Positions 8,927 to 18,469 of a stretch of DNA of 40,947 nucleotides are shown here, in pieces. Position 1 is the first letter of the stretch. Each line of letters opens with the position of its first letter. The translations under genes and the position numbers were made by a program. The notes below the pieces were generated by a model, which saw nothing but the letters and a program-made list of their open reading frames with translations, searched no databases and was not told the DNA's origin. The DNA comes from a bacterium (GTDB lineage: Bacteria; Myxococcota_A; UBA9042). The DNA is taken from contig JAUIAC010000020.1 of assembly GCA_030425545.1 (NCBI GenBank), positions 1-40,947 of the forward strand. The letters are read 5' to 3'.

Positions 8927-11900
8927 GGCGTCTCCTCTGGGGGCGGCGAAGCTACAGCAGCGGCCTCGCCATCGGAAGCCGGCGCGCCGCCCTGCGCTGC
9001 GTCGGCCTCGCGCTCATCTGGCGTGGCGCCCGTCTCTGGGGCGCCCGTCTCTGGGGCGCCTGTGTCTGGGGCGCCCGTCTCTGGGGCGCCTGTCTCTGGG
9101 ACGCCCATCTCTGGGGCGCCCGTCTCTGAAGCGCCCGTCGCGTCGCGCCCGGCCTGGGCCTGCCGCTGGGCCTGCGTCGCCGCGAGGTGTTCCGCCGCGA
9201 CCGCCGCCACCGCGCCGCGGACCCGCTGAACGCAGGCCTCGCGGTCGGCGAGCCAGTCCTTGGTGAGCACCCACTGGACGCGCCAGCCGAAGGCTGACAG
9301 CACCCCCGGCCGCGCGTGGAAGCGGTCGAAGGCGTCGGGCTTGGCGTAGTGCCGCGCGCTGTCCACGAGCACGGCCACCTGCCAGCCCGGGGCGCTCGGC
9401 TCCCGCACAGCCAGGTCCACCTGGAAGCCGGACGCGCCCACCTGCCGGCTGACGGCCAGGCCGGCGCGCTCCAGGGCGTCGGCCAGCCCGTCGATGACGG
9501 GGGTCGCCTCTGCGGTCTCTGCGCTCCGGCGCCGCCGCTCCTGTCCGCCGGCCAGGGCGTGCATCAGCGTGTCCGCGAGCCCCTGGTCGCCGACGCTCAT
9601 GGCCTCGGCGTACTGCAGGTAGCGGCGAAAGCAGAGCGCGCCGTCGTTGTACTCGTTGGTGATGGCGCTGTAGCGGATGGAGCTCACCACCGCCATGTGG
9701 CGCTTGGCCCGCGAGAACACCACGTTGAGTCGCTTCTCCCCGCCGCCCTTGTTGATGGGCCCGAAGTTCATGCGCATGGCGCCCTGTCGGTTGGGGCCGT
9801 AGCACACGCTGAGGACGATGATGTCGCGCTCGTCGCCCTGGACGTTCTCCAGGTTCTTGACGAAGAGGCCGCACAGCTGGCCGTCCTCTTCCCGCTCGAT
9901 CTCGGCCTCGAGGCGACGACCGAAGTCTCTGTCCTCCTCCCCCAGCTCTCGCAGCGCCTTCTCGATCTCCCCCTGCTGCGCCTCGGAGAAGGCCACCACG
10001 CCCAGCGTCGGGCGCTGGGGCTCGTCGCTGTCGAGCAGGCCGCGCACCAGCTCGGCGATGTAGCGCGCCTCGCCGGGGTTGCGGCGCTGCACGTAGGCGC
10101 TGCGCTGCATGTGGTGAAAGCTCACCGCGCGGTCGCGCACGTGGGCGGCGTTGGCCCGCCCCTCGGCGGCGCTAGAGACCTCGATGGGCGGCCGCGTGGC
10201 GGGGAGGCTGCGGTCGGGGACGGTGAGCAGGTCGCCCCCGTAGAAGGCGTGGTTGCTGAAGCGGATCAGCGCCTCGCTGCGGCTGCGGTAGTGCCACCCG
10301 AGCATGGTCGACGGCAGGCGCTGGGCGGCGTGGGTGAGGAAGCTGTCCGCTTGCAGGTCGTAGGTGGCGGCGACGCTCTCGTCGTCCTCGTCGTCGCGGC
10401 TGCCGCCCGACGAGAAGAAGCTGGTCGGCGGCAGCTGCATCTCGTCGCCGACCACGATCATCTGGGGGGCGCGCATGACTGCGGGCACGGCCTCTTCGAG
10501 GGGGATCTGCGAGGCCTCGTCGAAGATGACGACGTCGAAGCGCTGCTCGTCGAGCGGCAAGGTGTCGGAGATGCTCAGCGGGCTCATGAGCCAGATGGGC
10601 TTGAGGTCGTAGACCACCGTGCCGGTGGCGCCGTCGGTCAGCGAGCGGATCGACTTGTGACGCATGACCTTCTTGAACTCGCGCTCGAGCTCCCGCCGGC
10701 CGGCGTTGTAGGCCTTCTTGAGCGCCTTGCCGGCGCCGTCGAGCTGTGACGCCGGCTGGGCACACAGGTGGACGCGGTCCAGGAAGTTGCGCCGCACGCG
10801 GGCGCGCACGGCGTCGGCGTTGGCGCGCAGCCACGCGGCGTGGTTGTCGTGGACCTGCGCGGTGAGCGCGGCCAGGGCGCGCGCGTCGAAGCGGGCCAGC
10901 GGTCGGTTCTTGCGAAAGGTCGCGCCCAGGGTGCCCTCGCAGACCGCCGCGTCCCACTCCGCAGGGGCGAGCGGCACACGGCAGACCGCGTCGTAGACCG
11001 GGCTCTGCTGCACGGCCGCCAGGGGTGTCCGCACCTCGCCGAGCAGGTCAGCGCCGCGCTCGGCCTCGTCGACCGCGGCCGCGAGCCGCTCCAGATCCAA
11101 CGCGCCACCACCGTGCAGCACCGCGTCCGCGGCCGCGCTGAGGGCTGCGATGGCCTCGCCCGCGTCGAGCAGCCCCCGGAGGTCGCGCCCGTCGCCCTGG
11201 GCCCACTGGGCCAGCAGCCGGCGCTGCAGCGGCGAGCGCCCGTCTCGGCTCCGCAGGGCCGCGATGTCGCTGGCCCAGGCGCGCACCGAGCGGGCGGCCG
11301 CGTCGGCGCCGAGGTCGACCCCAAAGCGATCCCGCGCCTCGTCGCGCACGGCCGCCATGCGATCCTCGCGCTCGTAGGTGAGCTGCAGCTGACCGAGCGC
11401 GGCGCCCCACGTCGGCGGCACCGCGTGGCTGGCGAAGTCGTAGCGGGCGCGGAGCACCCCACGCAGCCGCCACCAGGCCGGCATGAACCAGCGGAAGAGC
11501 ACAAAGAGGCGCTCGAAGCGCTGCGCCAGGGCCACCGCCGCGCTCAGATCCGCGCGCGGCAGGCGCTGCCGCCAGCCCTTGGCCGCCTCCACCGCCTGGG
11601 CCAGCTCCCGCTCGGCGCTGGCCTCCCGCAGCTCGAGGTCTCGCAGCGCGTGGGCGGCGGCGCTGTTGGCGTCGAGCAGCGCCAGGTTGCCGCCCTCAGC
11701 CAAGGGCGCCAGCTCGCGGGCGAGGGCGAGCGCGTCGCTCAGGTCGGCGGCGGTGGCGTCGGGGCCCACCCAGGCCCGCGCGGCCTCAGCCTGCGCCAGG
11801 AGCGCCCGCACCTCGGCCACGCCCGTCCGCAGCGCGACCCGCGGGTTGGCCGCCTCGAGCACCGCCTGCGACACGTGGCGCACCCCAAGCTCGGCCAGCA

Positions 11901-14619
11901 CGGGCGCCTCGCCCACCGCGTCGAGCGCGCGACCGAGGGCGTGCACGTCGCCGCGGTGGCTGTGCCACGTCGCGTGCGAAGGCAGCGCCTCGCCCGCCAC
12001 CGCCTGCTGGGAGGCGGCCTCGTCGCGCAGCGGCGCCGGGAGGGTGGGGCACCGCAGCCGCTCGCGCAGCACCGCCGCCACGGGCAGCGTGGCGCCCTCC
12101 GCTGGCGCGCACATGCTCGCGGTGAAGCGCTCCAGCGCCGCCAGGGGCTCGGCCACGGCCGCGCGCGCGGCCGTCAGCGCGGCCTCGGCGTCCGACCCCT
12201 CGTCGTTGTGGCTCAGCCAGCCCTCGTATGTGGACTTCAGGTCCTGAATGAAGGCCTTCTTGTCGCCCTGAGAGTCGTGGATCAACACGCTCAGCTCGTC
12301 GAGGTCGTGCTGGGCGAGCCGGTGGTAGACCACGTCGAGCGCCGCCCGCTTCTCGCACACGAAGAGCACGTGCTTGCCGCGCGCCGCGAAGTCGGCGATG
12401 AGGTTGGTGATCGTCTGCGACTTGCCGGTGCCCGGCGGGCCCTGAACGATGAAGCCCTGACCGCTCCGGCTCCGGAGCACCGCCGCGGTCTGCGTCGGAT
12501 CGGCGGGCAGCACCAGGTGCGGCGCGAAGGGATCCACGGCCGTGGGCGGGGCGATGTCCACCGGCCGCGCGTCGAGAGAGAAGAGCAGGTCGAAGGCCGG
12601 GTGAGCGGGGGCCTCCGCGTCAGCCGTCCCGCCCTCACGGGTGGGCGACGGGGCGCGGTCCCCACCCTCGCCGGAGGCCGTGTTCCCCGCCGCGGGCGCC
12701 GCCAGCATGCGGTCGTAGTCGCGCACCAGGCTCATCTTGCGATAGTTGAAGTTGCCCAGGGTCAGGTGGGTCAGGTCCACCGCCCAGTCGTAGGGGCCGC
12801 GGGCCGCCTCGGTCAGCTGGTAGACCTCGCGCTCGGTCTCGGAGACCTTGGGGCCGCCGCTGCCCACGCGCGCTCCGGCGCCGCGCTGGTCGCCGGCCTC
12901 GTCGGCGTCGGGCGCCGCGCTCGTCTCTGGGGGACCGCCCTGGGCGCCCGCCGCCTCCTGCCCGGCCACCAGCCGCGCCGACTTCAGGTGCTCGGCCAGG
13001 TCGAGCCGCTCGGGCTTCACGCGGTGGACGAAGAGCTGCAGCCCCAGCGGAGAGAAGTTGCGTTTGCCGTAGCTGTAGCTCACGTCGCCGTAGCGCCGCA
13101 CGCCGCGACCGGAGGTCTGGGCCTTGCGCCGCCACGCCTCGAGCTTGCGCCGCGCCTTGCGGTGGATCAGGCGAATCTGTGGCCGCGTGACGTAGTGGAG
13201 CGACACGCCCGGCTCGCTGCGCGCGATGGACGCCGCCAGCACGCGGTGGAAGGTGGGCAGATCGGTCGCCCGCAGGTCGACGTGCTCGGGCAGGTCCAGC
13301 TCGTAGCGCTCCTTGAGCGTGTGGCGGAGCACCGGGTTGACCTCGGCCTCGTCGCTGAGCGGCTTGAGCACGTAGCTGTCGCGCACGCCGCGCTTCTTCT
13401 CCAGGGTCACCGGCAGCAGGAGCAGCGGCGAGCGGACGCGGGTGTCGGGGTCCTCGCGCAGGTCGTGCCAGTTGAGGAAGGCGATGACCAGGCGCAGCTG
13501 GCTCATGCCGAACTCGGCGCGGTCGCGACGGGCCTGGTTGCGCACCTGGTCGAGCACGCCGCGCAGCCAGGGCGCCTCCTCGAAGCGCAGGTAGCGGTCG
13601 AGACGAAAGGGCTTGCCCTGGCTCAGGGTCTCGCCGCCCGGCCCCTCCCACAGGAAGAGCTCCTCGGGCTTGATGCGCTCGACGTTCAGCTGCGCTGGCA
13701 CCGACGCCTCGGTGAGGTCCAGGGTCTGCAGGGTGGGGCGGAAGTAGATCAGCCGGTTGCGCCGCGACACGTCGAAGAGCCGTGACTGCAGGTGCCGCTG
13801 GATGATCCGCCGGCGCGAGCTCAGGTCGGCCTGTCGAAAGCCCTCGAGCAGGGTGAAGTCGAGGTCGGCGTCGGCCTGATCGTCGACCTCGCGGTAGCGC
13901 TCCAGCCGCTCGATGAGGCCGAGCAGATCCTGGGCGCGCTTGTGCCGGTCGAGCTCGGTCGTGCGCACGATGGCCTTGGCGATGACCGGGTGCAGCCCCG
14001 CGTTCAAGGTGGTCAGCGCGCGGCGGTGGGCGACGAAGTGCGCCAGCTCGTCGGGCTCGGTGAAGTCAGCGCCCACGGCCAGGGACGCGAGCATCATGCC
14101 GAGGCTGAAGATGTCCGTGAGCGCGTCGTGGTGGTCCAGCTCCTGTTCCCAGGCGAGGTAGCCGGGCAGGTAGACCGGCCACTCGAGCGGGGCGCCGGGC
14201 TCGCCGATGAGCCGCGACCGGGCCTCCCGCTGCGCGCGGTCGCCGGTGAGATCCAGGGTCTCCGCCGTGCGGTCGACCACCTGCACGCCAGCGCCGCCGT
14301 CTTCCATGGCGCGGACGGCCTTGGTGTCGATGCGCGGCGCGGTGGCGTCCGCGTCGTGAAACCACAGGTGGCCCTCTGCGGCGAACACCGCCTGGACGCC
14401 CGAGAGCGGGGCCACGCGGCCCTCGTCGTGATGGTCGAGCACCTGCCGCATGAGCGGCACCATGGCGCGCACCAGCTCGTCGTTGCCGCGGCCCTGCTCG
14501 GCGCTGGCCTCTCGCAAGAAGGCGAGAAAACCGAGCTCGGAGCTGCCCGCGGGGCCCGTGGTCGAGCCGTCGCCGGTCCGGGCGTCCGTCTTGGCGGTGT
14601 GGGGGGCAGGCCGGGTCAC
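8923..14619 (-). CDS. Kinase-like / DUF4011 / SF1 helicase / endonuclease-like fusion protein
   Basis: A 1898-residue protein. Residues about 60-235 resemble the C-lobe of a Ser/Thr kinase ([23 protein letters not shown] and a final helix with [15 protein letters not shown]) but show no HRD or DFG, so it is probably a pseudokinase. From about 280 a DUF4011 region begins ([17 protein letters not shown]). SF1 helicase motifs follow: Walker [11 protein letters not shown] near 727, [15 protein letters not shown] near 1365, [42 protein letters not shown] and [10 protein letters not shown] near 1635. About 630 mostly Ala/Arg-rich residues separate motifs I and II. Near 1733 a restriction-endonuclease-like (DUF559/Vsr-type) domain begins ([11 protein letters not shown]), then a GAPET-repeat tail. 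The start is GTG inside a GTGA overlap with the M48 gene. DUF4011-helicase-Vsr proteins (Hhe) are reported anti-phage genes; the kinase-like part is extra. Confidence 0.88.
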   Translation of the reverse strand: MTRPAPHTAKTDARTGDGSTTGPAGSSELGFLAFLREASAEQGRGNDELVRAMVPLMRQVLDHHDEGRVAPLSGVQAVFAAEGHLWFHDADATAPRIDTKAVRAMEDGGAGVQVVDRTAETLDLTGDRAQREARSRLIGEPGAPLEWPVYLPGYLAWEQELDHHDALTDIFSLGMMLASLAVGADFTEPDELAHFVAHRRALTTLNAGLHPVIAKAIVRTTELDRHKRAQDLLGLIERLERYREVDDQADADLDFTLLEGFRQADLSSRRRIIQRHLQSRLFDVSRRNRLIYFRPTLQTLDLTEASVPAQLNVERIKPEELFLWEGPGGETLSQGKPFRLDRYLRFEEAPWLRGVLDQVRNQARRDRAEFGMSQLRLVIAFLNWHDLREDPDTRVRSPLLLLPVTLEKKRGVRDSYVLKPLSDEAEVNPVLRHTLKERYELDLPEHVDLRATDLPTFHRVLAASIARSEPGVSLHYVTRPQIRLIHRKARRKLEAWRRKAQTSGRGVRRYGDVSYSYGKRNFSPLGLQLFVHRVKPERLDLAEHLKSARLVAGQEAAGAQGGPPETSAAPDADEAGDQRGAGARVGSGGPKVSETEREVYQLTEAARGPYDWAVDLTHLTLGNFNYRKMSLVRDYDRMLAAPAAGNTASGEGGDRAPSPTREGGTADAEAPAHPAFDLLFSLDARPVDIAPPTAVDPFAPHLVLPADPTQTAAVLRSRSGQGFIVQGPPGTGKSQTITNLIADFAARGKHVLFVCEKRAALDVVYHRLAQHDLDELSVLIHDSQGDKKAFIQDLKSTYEGWLSHNDEGSDAEAALTAARAAVAEPLAALERFTASMCAPAEGATLPVAAVLRERLRCPTLPAPLRDEAASQQAVAGEALPSHATWHSHRGDVHALGRALDAVGEAPVLAELGVRHVSQAVLEAANPRVALRTGVAEVRALLAQAEAARAWVGPDATAADLSDALALARELAPLAEGGNLALLDANSAAAHALRDLELREASAERELAQAVEAAKGWRQRLPRADLSAAVALAQRFERLFVLFRWFMPAWWRLRGVLRARYDFASHAVPPTWGAALGQLQLTYEREDRMAAVRDEARDRFGVDLGADAAARSVRAWASDIAALRSRDGRSPLQRRLLAQWAQGDGRDLRGLLDAGEAIAALSAAADAVLHGGGALDLERLAAAVDEAERGADLLGEVRTPLAAVQQSPVYDAVCRVPLAPAEWDAAVCEGTLGATFRKNRPLARFDARALAALTAQVHDNHAAWLRANADAVRARVRRNFLDRVHLCAQPASQLDGAGKALKKAYNAGRRELEREFKKVMRHKSIRSLTDGATGTVVYDLKPIWLMSPLSISDTLPLDEQRFDVVIFDEASQIPLEEAVPAVMRAPQMIVVGDEMQLPPTSFFSSGGSRDDEDDESVAATYDLQADSFLTHAAQRLPSTMLGWHYRSRSEALIRFSNHAFYGGDLLTVPDRSLPATRPPIEVSSAAEGRANAAHVRDRAVSFHHMQRSAYVQRRNPGEARYIAELVRGLLDSDEPQRPTLGVVAFSEAQQGEIEKALRELGEEDRDFGRRLEAEIEREEDGQLCGLFVKNLENVQGDERDIIVLSVCYGPNRQGAMRMNFGPINKGGGEKRLNVVFSRAKRHMAVVSSIRYSAITNEYNDGALCFRRYLQYAEAMSVGDQGLADTLMHALAGGQERRRRSAETAEATPVIDGLADALERAGLAVSRQVGASGFQVDLAVREPSAPGWQVAVLVDSARHYAKPDAFDRFHARPGVLSAFGWRVQWVLTKDWLADREACVQRVRGAVAAVAAEHLAATQAQRQAQAGRDATGASETGAPEMGVPETGAPETGAPDTGAPETGAPETGATPDEREADAAQGGAPASDGEAAAVASPPPEETP
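9025..9140 (-). repeat. 15-bp coding minisatellite (GAPET tail)
   Basis: About eight 15-bp units of the type GGCGCCCGTCTCTGG (plus-strand reading) encode the degenerate pentapeptide tail G-A-P-E-T (variants [20 protein letters not shown]) near the C-terminus of the helicase. Some units differ by single substitutions; the frame is kept. Confidence 0.92.
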
Positions 14620-15905
14620 GACGGGTCTCCCTGGCCAGAGTCGGCTGCCTCAGCCTGGGCCGCTGCGAGCAGCTCCGCCGCGTCGCGCTCGACCTGCGCG
14701 ATGGCCTTCTTGGTGACGCGCAGCTCCTTGTTGACCGCCTGCACCAGCGCCGCCTTCAGCCCGAGGCCCTCGGCCAGCGTCAGCCCGTGGGCGAGCGGCA
14801 GGGGCGCCAGGTCGGGCTCGAGCGCGACGAGGTCGACCAGCACCCAGCTGAGCACCTGCCGCGCCGTCTCGGCGTAGGGCGTCAGCGACGCGGCGAGGTC
14901 GGCCAGGGTGACCCCCGCCACGTCGGGCACCGCGTAGTCGTCGAACATCAGCCGGGCGTGCCCCACGGTCGCGTCCGTCTGCATCCACGCCGGCGCCAGC
15001 GCCAGATCGAGCAGCCCTCGCACCAGCTCCGTCAGCTCGGCCCGCCGCAGCAGGTCGAGCCGGTCGAGCTCCGCCGGCCCCTCCAGCAACGCCCGCAGCG
15101 CAGCGTCGCCTTGGGCGCCCGCCTCGGCGAAGGTGGCCAGGGCCTTGGCGCGGAGAAAGGACTCCGGGTGGGTCTGCCCCTCGCTGCCCCCGGCGTCCTT
15201 GGCCAGCACCTCGTCGGCCTGGGTCACGTAGGCGGCGGCGTTCACCTTGCTCAGGCCGGTCTGCACCTTCACCAGGCAGCAGATGGCCGCGTCGCGCTCC
15301 CCGGCCGCCAGCATGCCGCCGCGGTCGCAGAAGACCTCCGTGTGCAGGTTGAAGAGCCGCTCTGTCGCGCTCGCCGACACCGAGGTCTCGGCCTGGTTGA
15401 GCGCGGTCAGCGCCCGCTCGGCCGCGAGCAGCTCGCCGGACTCGCAGGTCCACAGCACGTGGTGCGAGAGCTCATGGCCCAGGAGCGCGCGCAGCTCGGC
15501 CTCGCTGAGGCGCTCTTGCACCGGGCCGAAGAGCACGACCCGCGCCGCGTCGGGCACGAAGTAGAGCCCCGCGTTGAGGCCGCCCTGGTCCGGCCCCTGG
15601 TAGAGCTCCACCGGCACGTCGAGCCCCAGCACCTTGGCGCACACGTCGACATGGGCGTAGAGGTCCGGGTGGCTCGCACGGTCAAGGCGGTACGTCGCCT
15701 TCAAGAGCGCGAGGCGCAGCTCCTCGGCGTGGGCCTGCTGGTAGGCGTCAGAGGTGAAGTGCGCCCAGAGCGCCGGCGCTTCGTCGCGCAGGTAGTCGCG
15801 CACGGCGAGGTGGTAGGGCAGGGGCCGCAGCGCGGTGGACGGCGCGGGCGGCGTGGCGGGCGGCGTGGCGGGCGTGGGCGACGCGTCGGGCGGGGTGGAG
15901 GCCAT
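14616..15905 (-). CDS. Soluble M48-type zinc metallopeptidase
   Basis: A 429-residue protein from the ATG at 15905. The frame is open upstream to 16226, but that stretch lacks domain character and overlaps the divergent HAD gene. A Pro/Ala/Thr-rich N-terminus precedes a domain with the zinc motif HELSH (H144, E145, H148) and EVFCDRGG, where E190 is the likely third ligand and D194 follows, the M48-type arrangement. Unlike HtpX or Ste24 relatives, no membrane segment or signal peptide is seen, so it should be cytoplasmic. The C-terminal half is Ala/Leu-rich helical sequence. Its TGA overlaps the GTG of the helicase (GTGA), so the two are very likely coupled. The target is unknown; processing or activating the helicase partner is one testable idea. 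Confidence 0.82.
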   Translation of the reverse strand: MASTPPDASPTPATPPATPPAPSTALRPLPYHLAVRDYLRDEAPALWAHFTSDAYQQAHAEELRLALLKATYRLDRASHPDLYAHVDVCAKVLGLDVPVELYQGPDQGGLNAGLYFVPDAARVVLFGPVQERLSEAELRALLGHELSHHVLWTCESGELLAAERALTALNQAETSVSASATERLFNLHTEVFCDRGGMLAAGERDAAICCLVKVQTGLSKVNAAAYVTQADEVLAKDAGGSEGQTHPESFLRAKALATFAEAGAQGDAALRALLEGPAELDRLDLLRRAELTELVRGLLDLALAPAWMQTDATVGHARLMFDDYAVPDVAGVTLADLAASLTPYAETARQVLSWVLVDLVALEPDLAPLPLAHGLTLAEGLGLKAALVQAVNKELRVTKKAIAQVERDAAELLAAAQAEAADSGQGDPS

Positions 15906-16089
15906 GGCGCGAGTCTGGCGCGTCTGCCACCGGACCGAAAGGGGGGGCTCCGCAGGCTCGACGCCTCGCTGTGGCGCGCGGCGAGCGCTGGGGCCACGAC
16001 CGGCAGCGCCGAGCCCCTTGACGGTGCCGTGGCCTGGGAAGTAGCACCCTGTGCAGGGACCACACCGGTCCAGGTTCGCGGAGCGGCCC
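15906..16089. promoter_or_regulatory. Divergent intergenic region (M48 operon / HAD gene)
   Basis: These 184 bases separate the minus-strand M48-helicase-lipoprotein operon from the plus-strand HAD gene and must hold both promoters if each is expressed from here. I cannot point to convincing -35/-10 boxes. The M48 start lacks a clear ribosome site, so its leader may be very short. Confidence 0.4.
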
Positions 16090-16785
16090 ATGGCCATCGA
16101 CATCGTGCTGCTCGACCTGGACCACACCCTGCTGGCGGCCAACACCAACGCCCTGTGGCACAAGCGCGGGCCCCGTCGCTGGCGTGAGGTGGCCGAGGGG
16201 CTGCCGGCGCTGGTGTCGCTGGCCACCCGCGATCTGCCCGCGTTTCAGGGCGTGTCGCTGGCGACCCTGCTCTGGTCCTATCGCGTGCGGCGCATGATCT
16301 ACGGCCGCGCCTATCCTGCGCTCTCGCTGCGGCTGGCCGAGCGCAGCGTCGGGCTGATCCGCCGCGGGGCGCGTCCGACCCTGGCGGCGCTGCGCGCGGC
16401 TGGGCTGCGCCTGGTGCTGGTGTCGGCCTCCGACGAGCCGCTGGCCGTGGCCTTCGCCAAGCTCTTGGGGCTCGACGAGGTGGTGTCCGTGGCGGGCTGG
16501 GGGCTCGGCTTTCGCCGTCCGGTGCCCTACGGCGCGGGCAAGGTCGACGCGGTGCGACGTTACCTGGGCACCGACGATCTCAGCGGCTGCGCGTTCTTGT
16601 CCGACCACTTCAGCGATCAGGCGCTGCTCGCGGCGGTTGGCTTGCCGGTGGCTGTGAACCCGGGGCCGCGGCTGGCCTTTCACGCCGAGCGGCGCGGCTG
16701 GCTGCGGGTGGACCTCGCGGAGGCTGGGGTGCCGAAGGCGCTGCTGCAGGCCTTGCATCCGGCGCCACAACCGGCGTCGCCGTGA
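16090..16785 (+). CDS. HAD-IB family hydrolase
   Basis: A 231-residue haloacid-dehalogenase-fold phosphatase. Motif I is LLDLDHTLL (nucleophile Asp and acid/base Asp), motif II LVLVSASDEPLA, a lysine in GAGKVDAVRRYL, and motif III/IV LSDHFSDQALLAAVG followed by PVAVNPGPRLAFHAERRGW. This is the pattern of subfamily IB (SerB-like and lysophosphatidate-phosphatase-like members). I chose the ATG at 16090, which follows CGGAG; an in-frame upstream start at 16051 adds 13 non-conserved residues. It is divergent from the M48-helicase operon and convergent with the 96-residue gene downstream. The substrate is unknown. Confidence 0.85.
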   Translation: MAIDIVLLDLDHTLLAANTNALWHKRGPRRWREVAEGLPALVSLATRDLPAFQGVSLATLLWSYRVRRMIYGRAYPALSLRLAERSVGLIRRGARPTLAALRAAGLRLVLVSASDEPLAVAFAKLLGLDEVVSVAGWGLGFRRPVPYGAGKVDAVRRYLGTDDLSGCAFLSDHFSDQALLAAVGLPVAVNPGPRLAFHAERRGWLRVDLAEAGVPKALLQALHPAPQPASP

Positions 16786-16841
16786 GGTCTCGGTCGCCGT
16801 CGCTCTGAGGTCCCCGTCGCCGTCGCGCTGACCGGGCTGGG

Positions 16842-17132
16842 TCAGCCCAGGCGCGCCAGGGTCAGCGTGCCGTTGTCGTCCGGCTCGGGCCCCGGGGACA
16901 CCGCGGCCACCCGCCAACGCACCCCGGCGATGCGCACCTCGAGCCCGGGCCCAACGGTGAACTCAGACACCAGCGCGCGCTCCGCGTCGTAGATGCCCAG
17001 CTCGGCGCTGAGGCCTTCGTGGGCGCGGCCGTCGGCGTCGACCCAGCGGCCGCGCATGACGTTGCCCACGGTCAGCATCCACCCGTCGACATCGGCGACG
17101 GTGGTCTCTTCGATGCGCAGCAGCCCGCTCAC
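16842..17132 (-). CDS. Small uncharacterised protein coupled to the calpain-like gene
   Basis: A 96-residue protein beginning at a GTG that overlaps the stop of the calpain-like gene (GTGA), reading VSGLLRIEETTVADVDGW and ending DNGTLTLARLG. It is rich in predicted beta strand (alternating Val/Thr/Arg, GLEVRIAGVRWRVAAV), acidic in its middle, and has no signal peptide or membrane segment. I do not recognise the family. The longer open frame upstream lies inside the calpain gene in another frame, so the overlap GTG is the natural start. Its position suggests a dedicated partner of the protease (inhibitor, immunity protein or chaperone); this is inference. Confidence 0.68.
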   Translation of the reverse strand: MSGLLRIEETTVADVDGWMLTVGNVMRGRWVDADGRAHEGLSAELGIYDAERALVSEFTVGPGLEVRIAGVRWRVAAVSPGPEPDDNGTLTLARLG

Positions 17133-18469
17133 GCGCCGATCTTGATGTTGCTGTAGTAGGTCTTGATGACGTCGACGTCGATGTCGTCGAGGTGCTTCAC
17201 GCCCCACGGGTTGTAGAGGCTGATCGTCCGCGCCTTGGCGTCGACCCCGCGCATGGCGTAGGCGTGGTTGAGCACGACCCCGGCTTCCTTGGCGCCCTTC
17301 TGCCCCTCTTCGTCGAGCGCAGACTTGCCGTGCGCGCCGAAGGACACCGGCTGGCCGTTGGTCACGGCCGTGGTCAGCACCCGCAGCAAGACGTCGCCGC
17401 TCATGCTGCTGAGGCGCTTGTAGCCCGAGGACTTGCCGCTCATCATCGCGAACACGTCGCCGTCCTTGGTCTTCTTGCCGCGGGTCTCCTCGTAGTTGCC
17501 CGTGTACTTGGCGAAGGCCTTCTCGATCAGCATGACCCACAGCTCCGGGCCGTCAGAGCCCTTGTCGCCGGGCTTGGCGTAGGCCGCGCGGCCGCCTCCC
17601 TTGGTCGGGAACTCCGAGCTGACGACCACCTCGGTCTTGCTCCGCTTCCACGTGTGGACCTTGTCCTTGAGGTAGAGCGTCACGGAGTAGGTGCCGTTGC
17701 CGTTGTCCTTGATGAGGTCCTGGATCAGGTCGGGCTTGTGCATCGCCATGGCCGCGAGCTGCGCGACGAAGTAGCAGTTGCCGATGGAGCCCTGCTTGAC
17801 GTCGTTGGCGTCGATGGCGTGCGCGTCGCCCTCGCCCTGGACCGCGATGGTGCCGCTGAACTCCTCGTAGTCCGCCTCGGGCGCGTACTCGTTGGTGGGG
17901 TCGGGGTTCACCGAGGGATCCAGCATCGGGTCGAGCGGGACCACGGGCTCGGGCTCGGGCTCGGGGGTCGGCTCGACCACGGGCTCGGGCTCGGGGGTCG
18001 GCTCCACGGTTGGCGTGGGCTCGACCACCGGCTGCGGCGCCGGCGTGGGCTCGACCACCGGCTGCGGCGCCGGGGTCACCGTGGTGGTGTCGGTCGTCGT
18101 GTCCGTGGTGGTGTCGGTGGTCGTGGGCTGCAGCTGCTGCTGCCGCTTCTTCTTGGCGGCGGCCTGCTGGGCGCGGCGACGGGCGGCGGCGCGACGGCGG
18201 CGGGCGCGGCTCTTGCGCTTCTTCTTCTTCCGCTTTTTGCGGCTCGGCTCGTTGGTCGGGCCACCTGGCATGGCGTCCATCTTCACGCCGCCGACGCTGC
18301 CGACGTCCGGGCTCAGCGCGGCCTTCTGCGCGTCGTAGGAGTCGCCTTCGGGCGTCAGCGCCGCCTTCTGCGCTGCGTAGCCGCTCTGCCCGGGGGCGGC
18401 CGGCTTGGAGGCCGGCGCCACGGGCGCCTTCTTGACGGGCTGCTTCTTGTCGGGGCGGAACTGCTGCAT
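17129..18469 (-). CDS. Calpain-like (C2 family) cysteine protease with basic and Pro-rich N-terminal region
   Basis: A 446-residue protein. The C-terminal half carries the calpain triad: C232 in QGSIGNCYFVAQLAAMA, H402 in LNHAYAMRGVD and N420 in LYNPWGVKHL, plus the family's ELWVMLIEKAFAKYTGNYE. The N-terminal half is low complexity: two short repeats (YAAQKAALTPEG, YDAQKAALSPDV), a strongly basic run of Lys/Arg at about residues 78-105, a Thr/Asp run and Pro-Glu-Val repeats (EPTPEPEPVV). No signal peptide is seen. I chose M at 18469, since the 20 extra residues from 18529 look unconserved. Bacterial calpains are poorly characterised; the basic segment could bind nucleic acid or act in delivery. 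It is coupled by GTGA to a 96-residue gene. Confidence 0.82.
   Translation of the reverse strand: MQQFRPDKKQPVKKAPVAPASKPAAPGQSGYAAQKAALTPEGDSYDAQKAALSPDVGSVGGVKMDAMPGGPTNEPSRKKRKKKKRKSRARRRRAAARRRAQQAAAKKKRQQQLQPTTTDTTTDTTTDTTTVTPAPQPVVEPTPAPQPVVEPTPTVEPTPEPEPVVEPTPEPEPEPVVPLDPMLDPSVNPDPTNEYAPEADYEEFSGTIAVQGEGDAHAIDANDVKQGSIGNCYFVAQLAAMAMHKPDLIQDLIKDNGNGTYSVTLYLKDKVHTWKRSKTEVVVSSEFPTKGGGRAAYAKPGDKGSDGPELWVMLIEKAFAKYTGNYEETRGKKTKDGDVFAMMSGKSSGYKRLSSMSGDVLLRVLTTAVTNGQPVSFGAHGKSALDEEGQKGAKEAGVVLNHAYAMRGVDAKARTISLYNPWGVKHLDDIDVDVIKTYYSNIKIGA

Noticed and set aside
9025-9140. Regularly spaced repeats suggestive of a CRISPR array
   Set aside because: The units are contiguous with no spacers, stay in frame and encode a pentapeptide tail; no cas genes are nearby.
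10768-13785. A 1005-codon plus-strand open frame opposite the helicase
   Set aside because: It is antisense to a gene with clear helicase motifs, is rich in Arg/Gly/His/Val repeats typical of GC-rich shadow frames, and shows no recognisable domain.
14616-16226. Longer M48 gene starting at 16226
   Set aside because: The extra 107 residues overlap the divergent HAD gene and lack domain character; the ATG at 15905 is more consistent.
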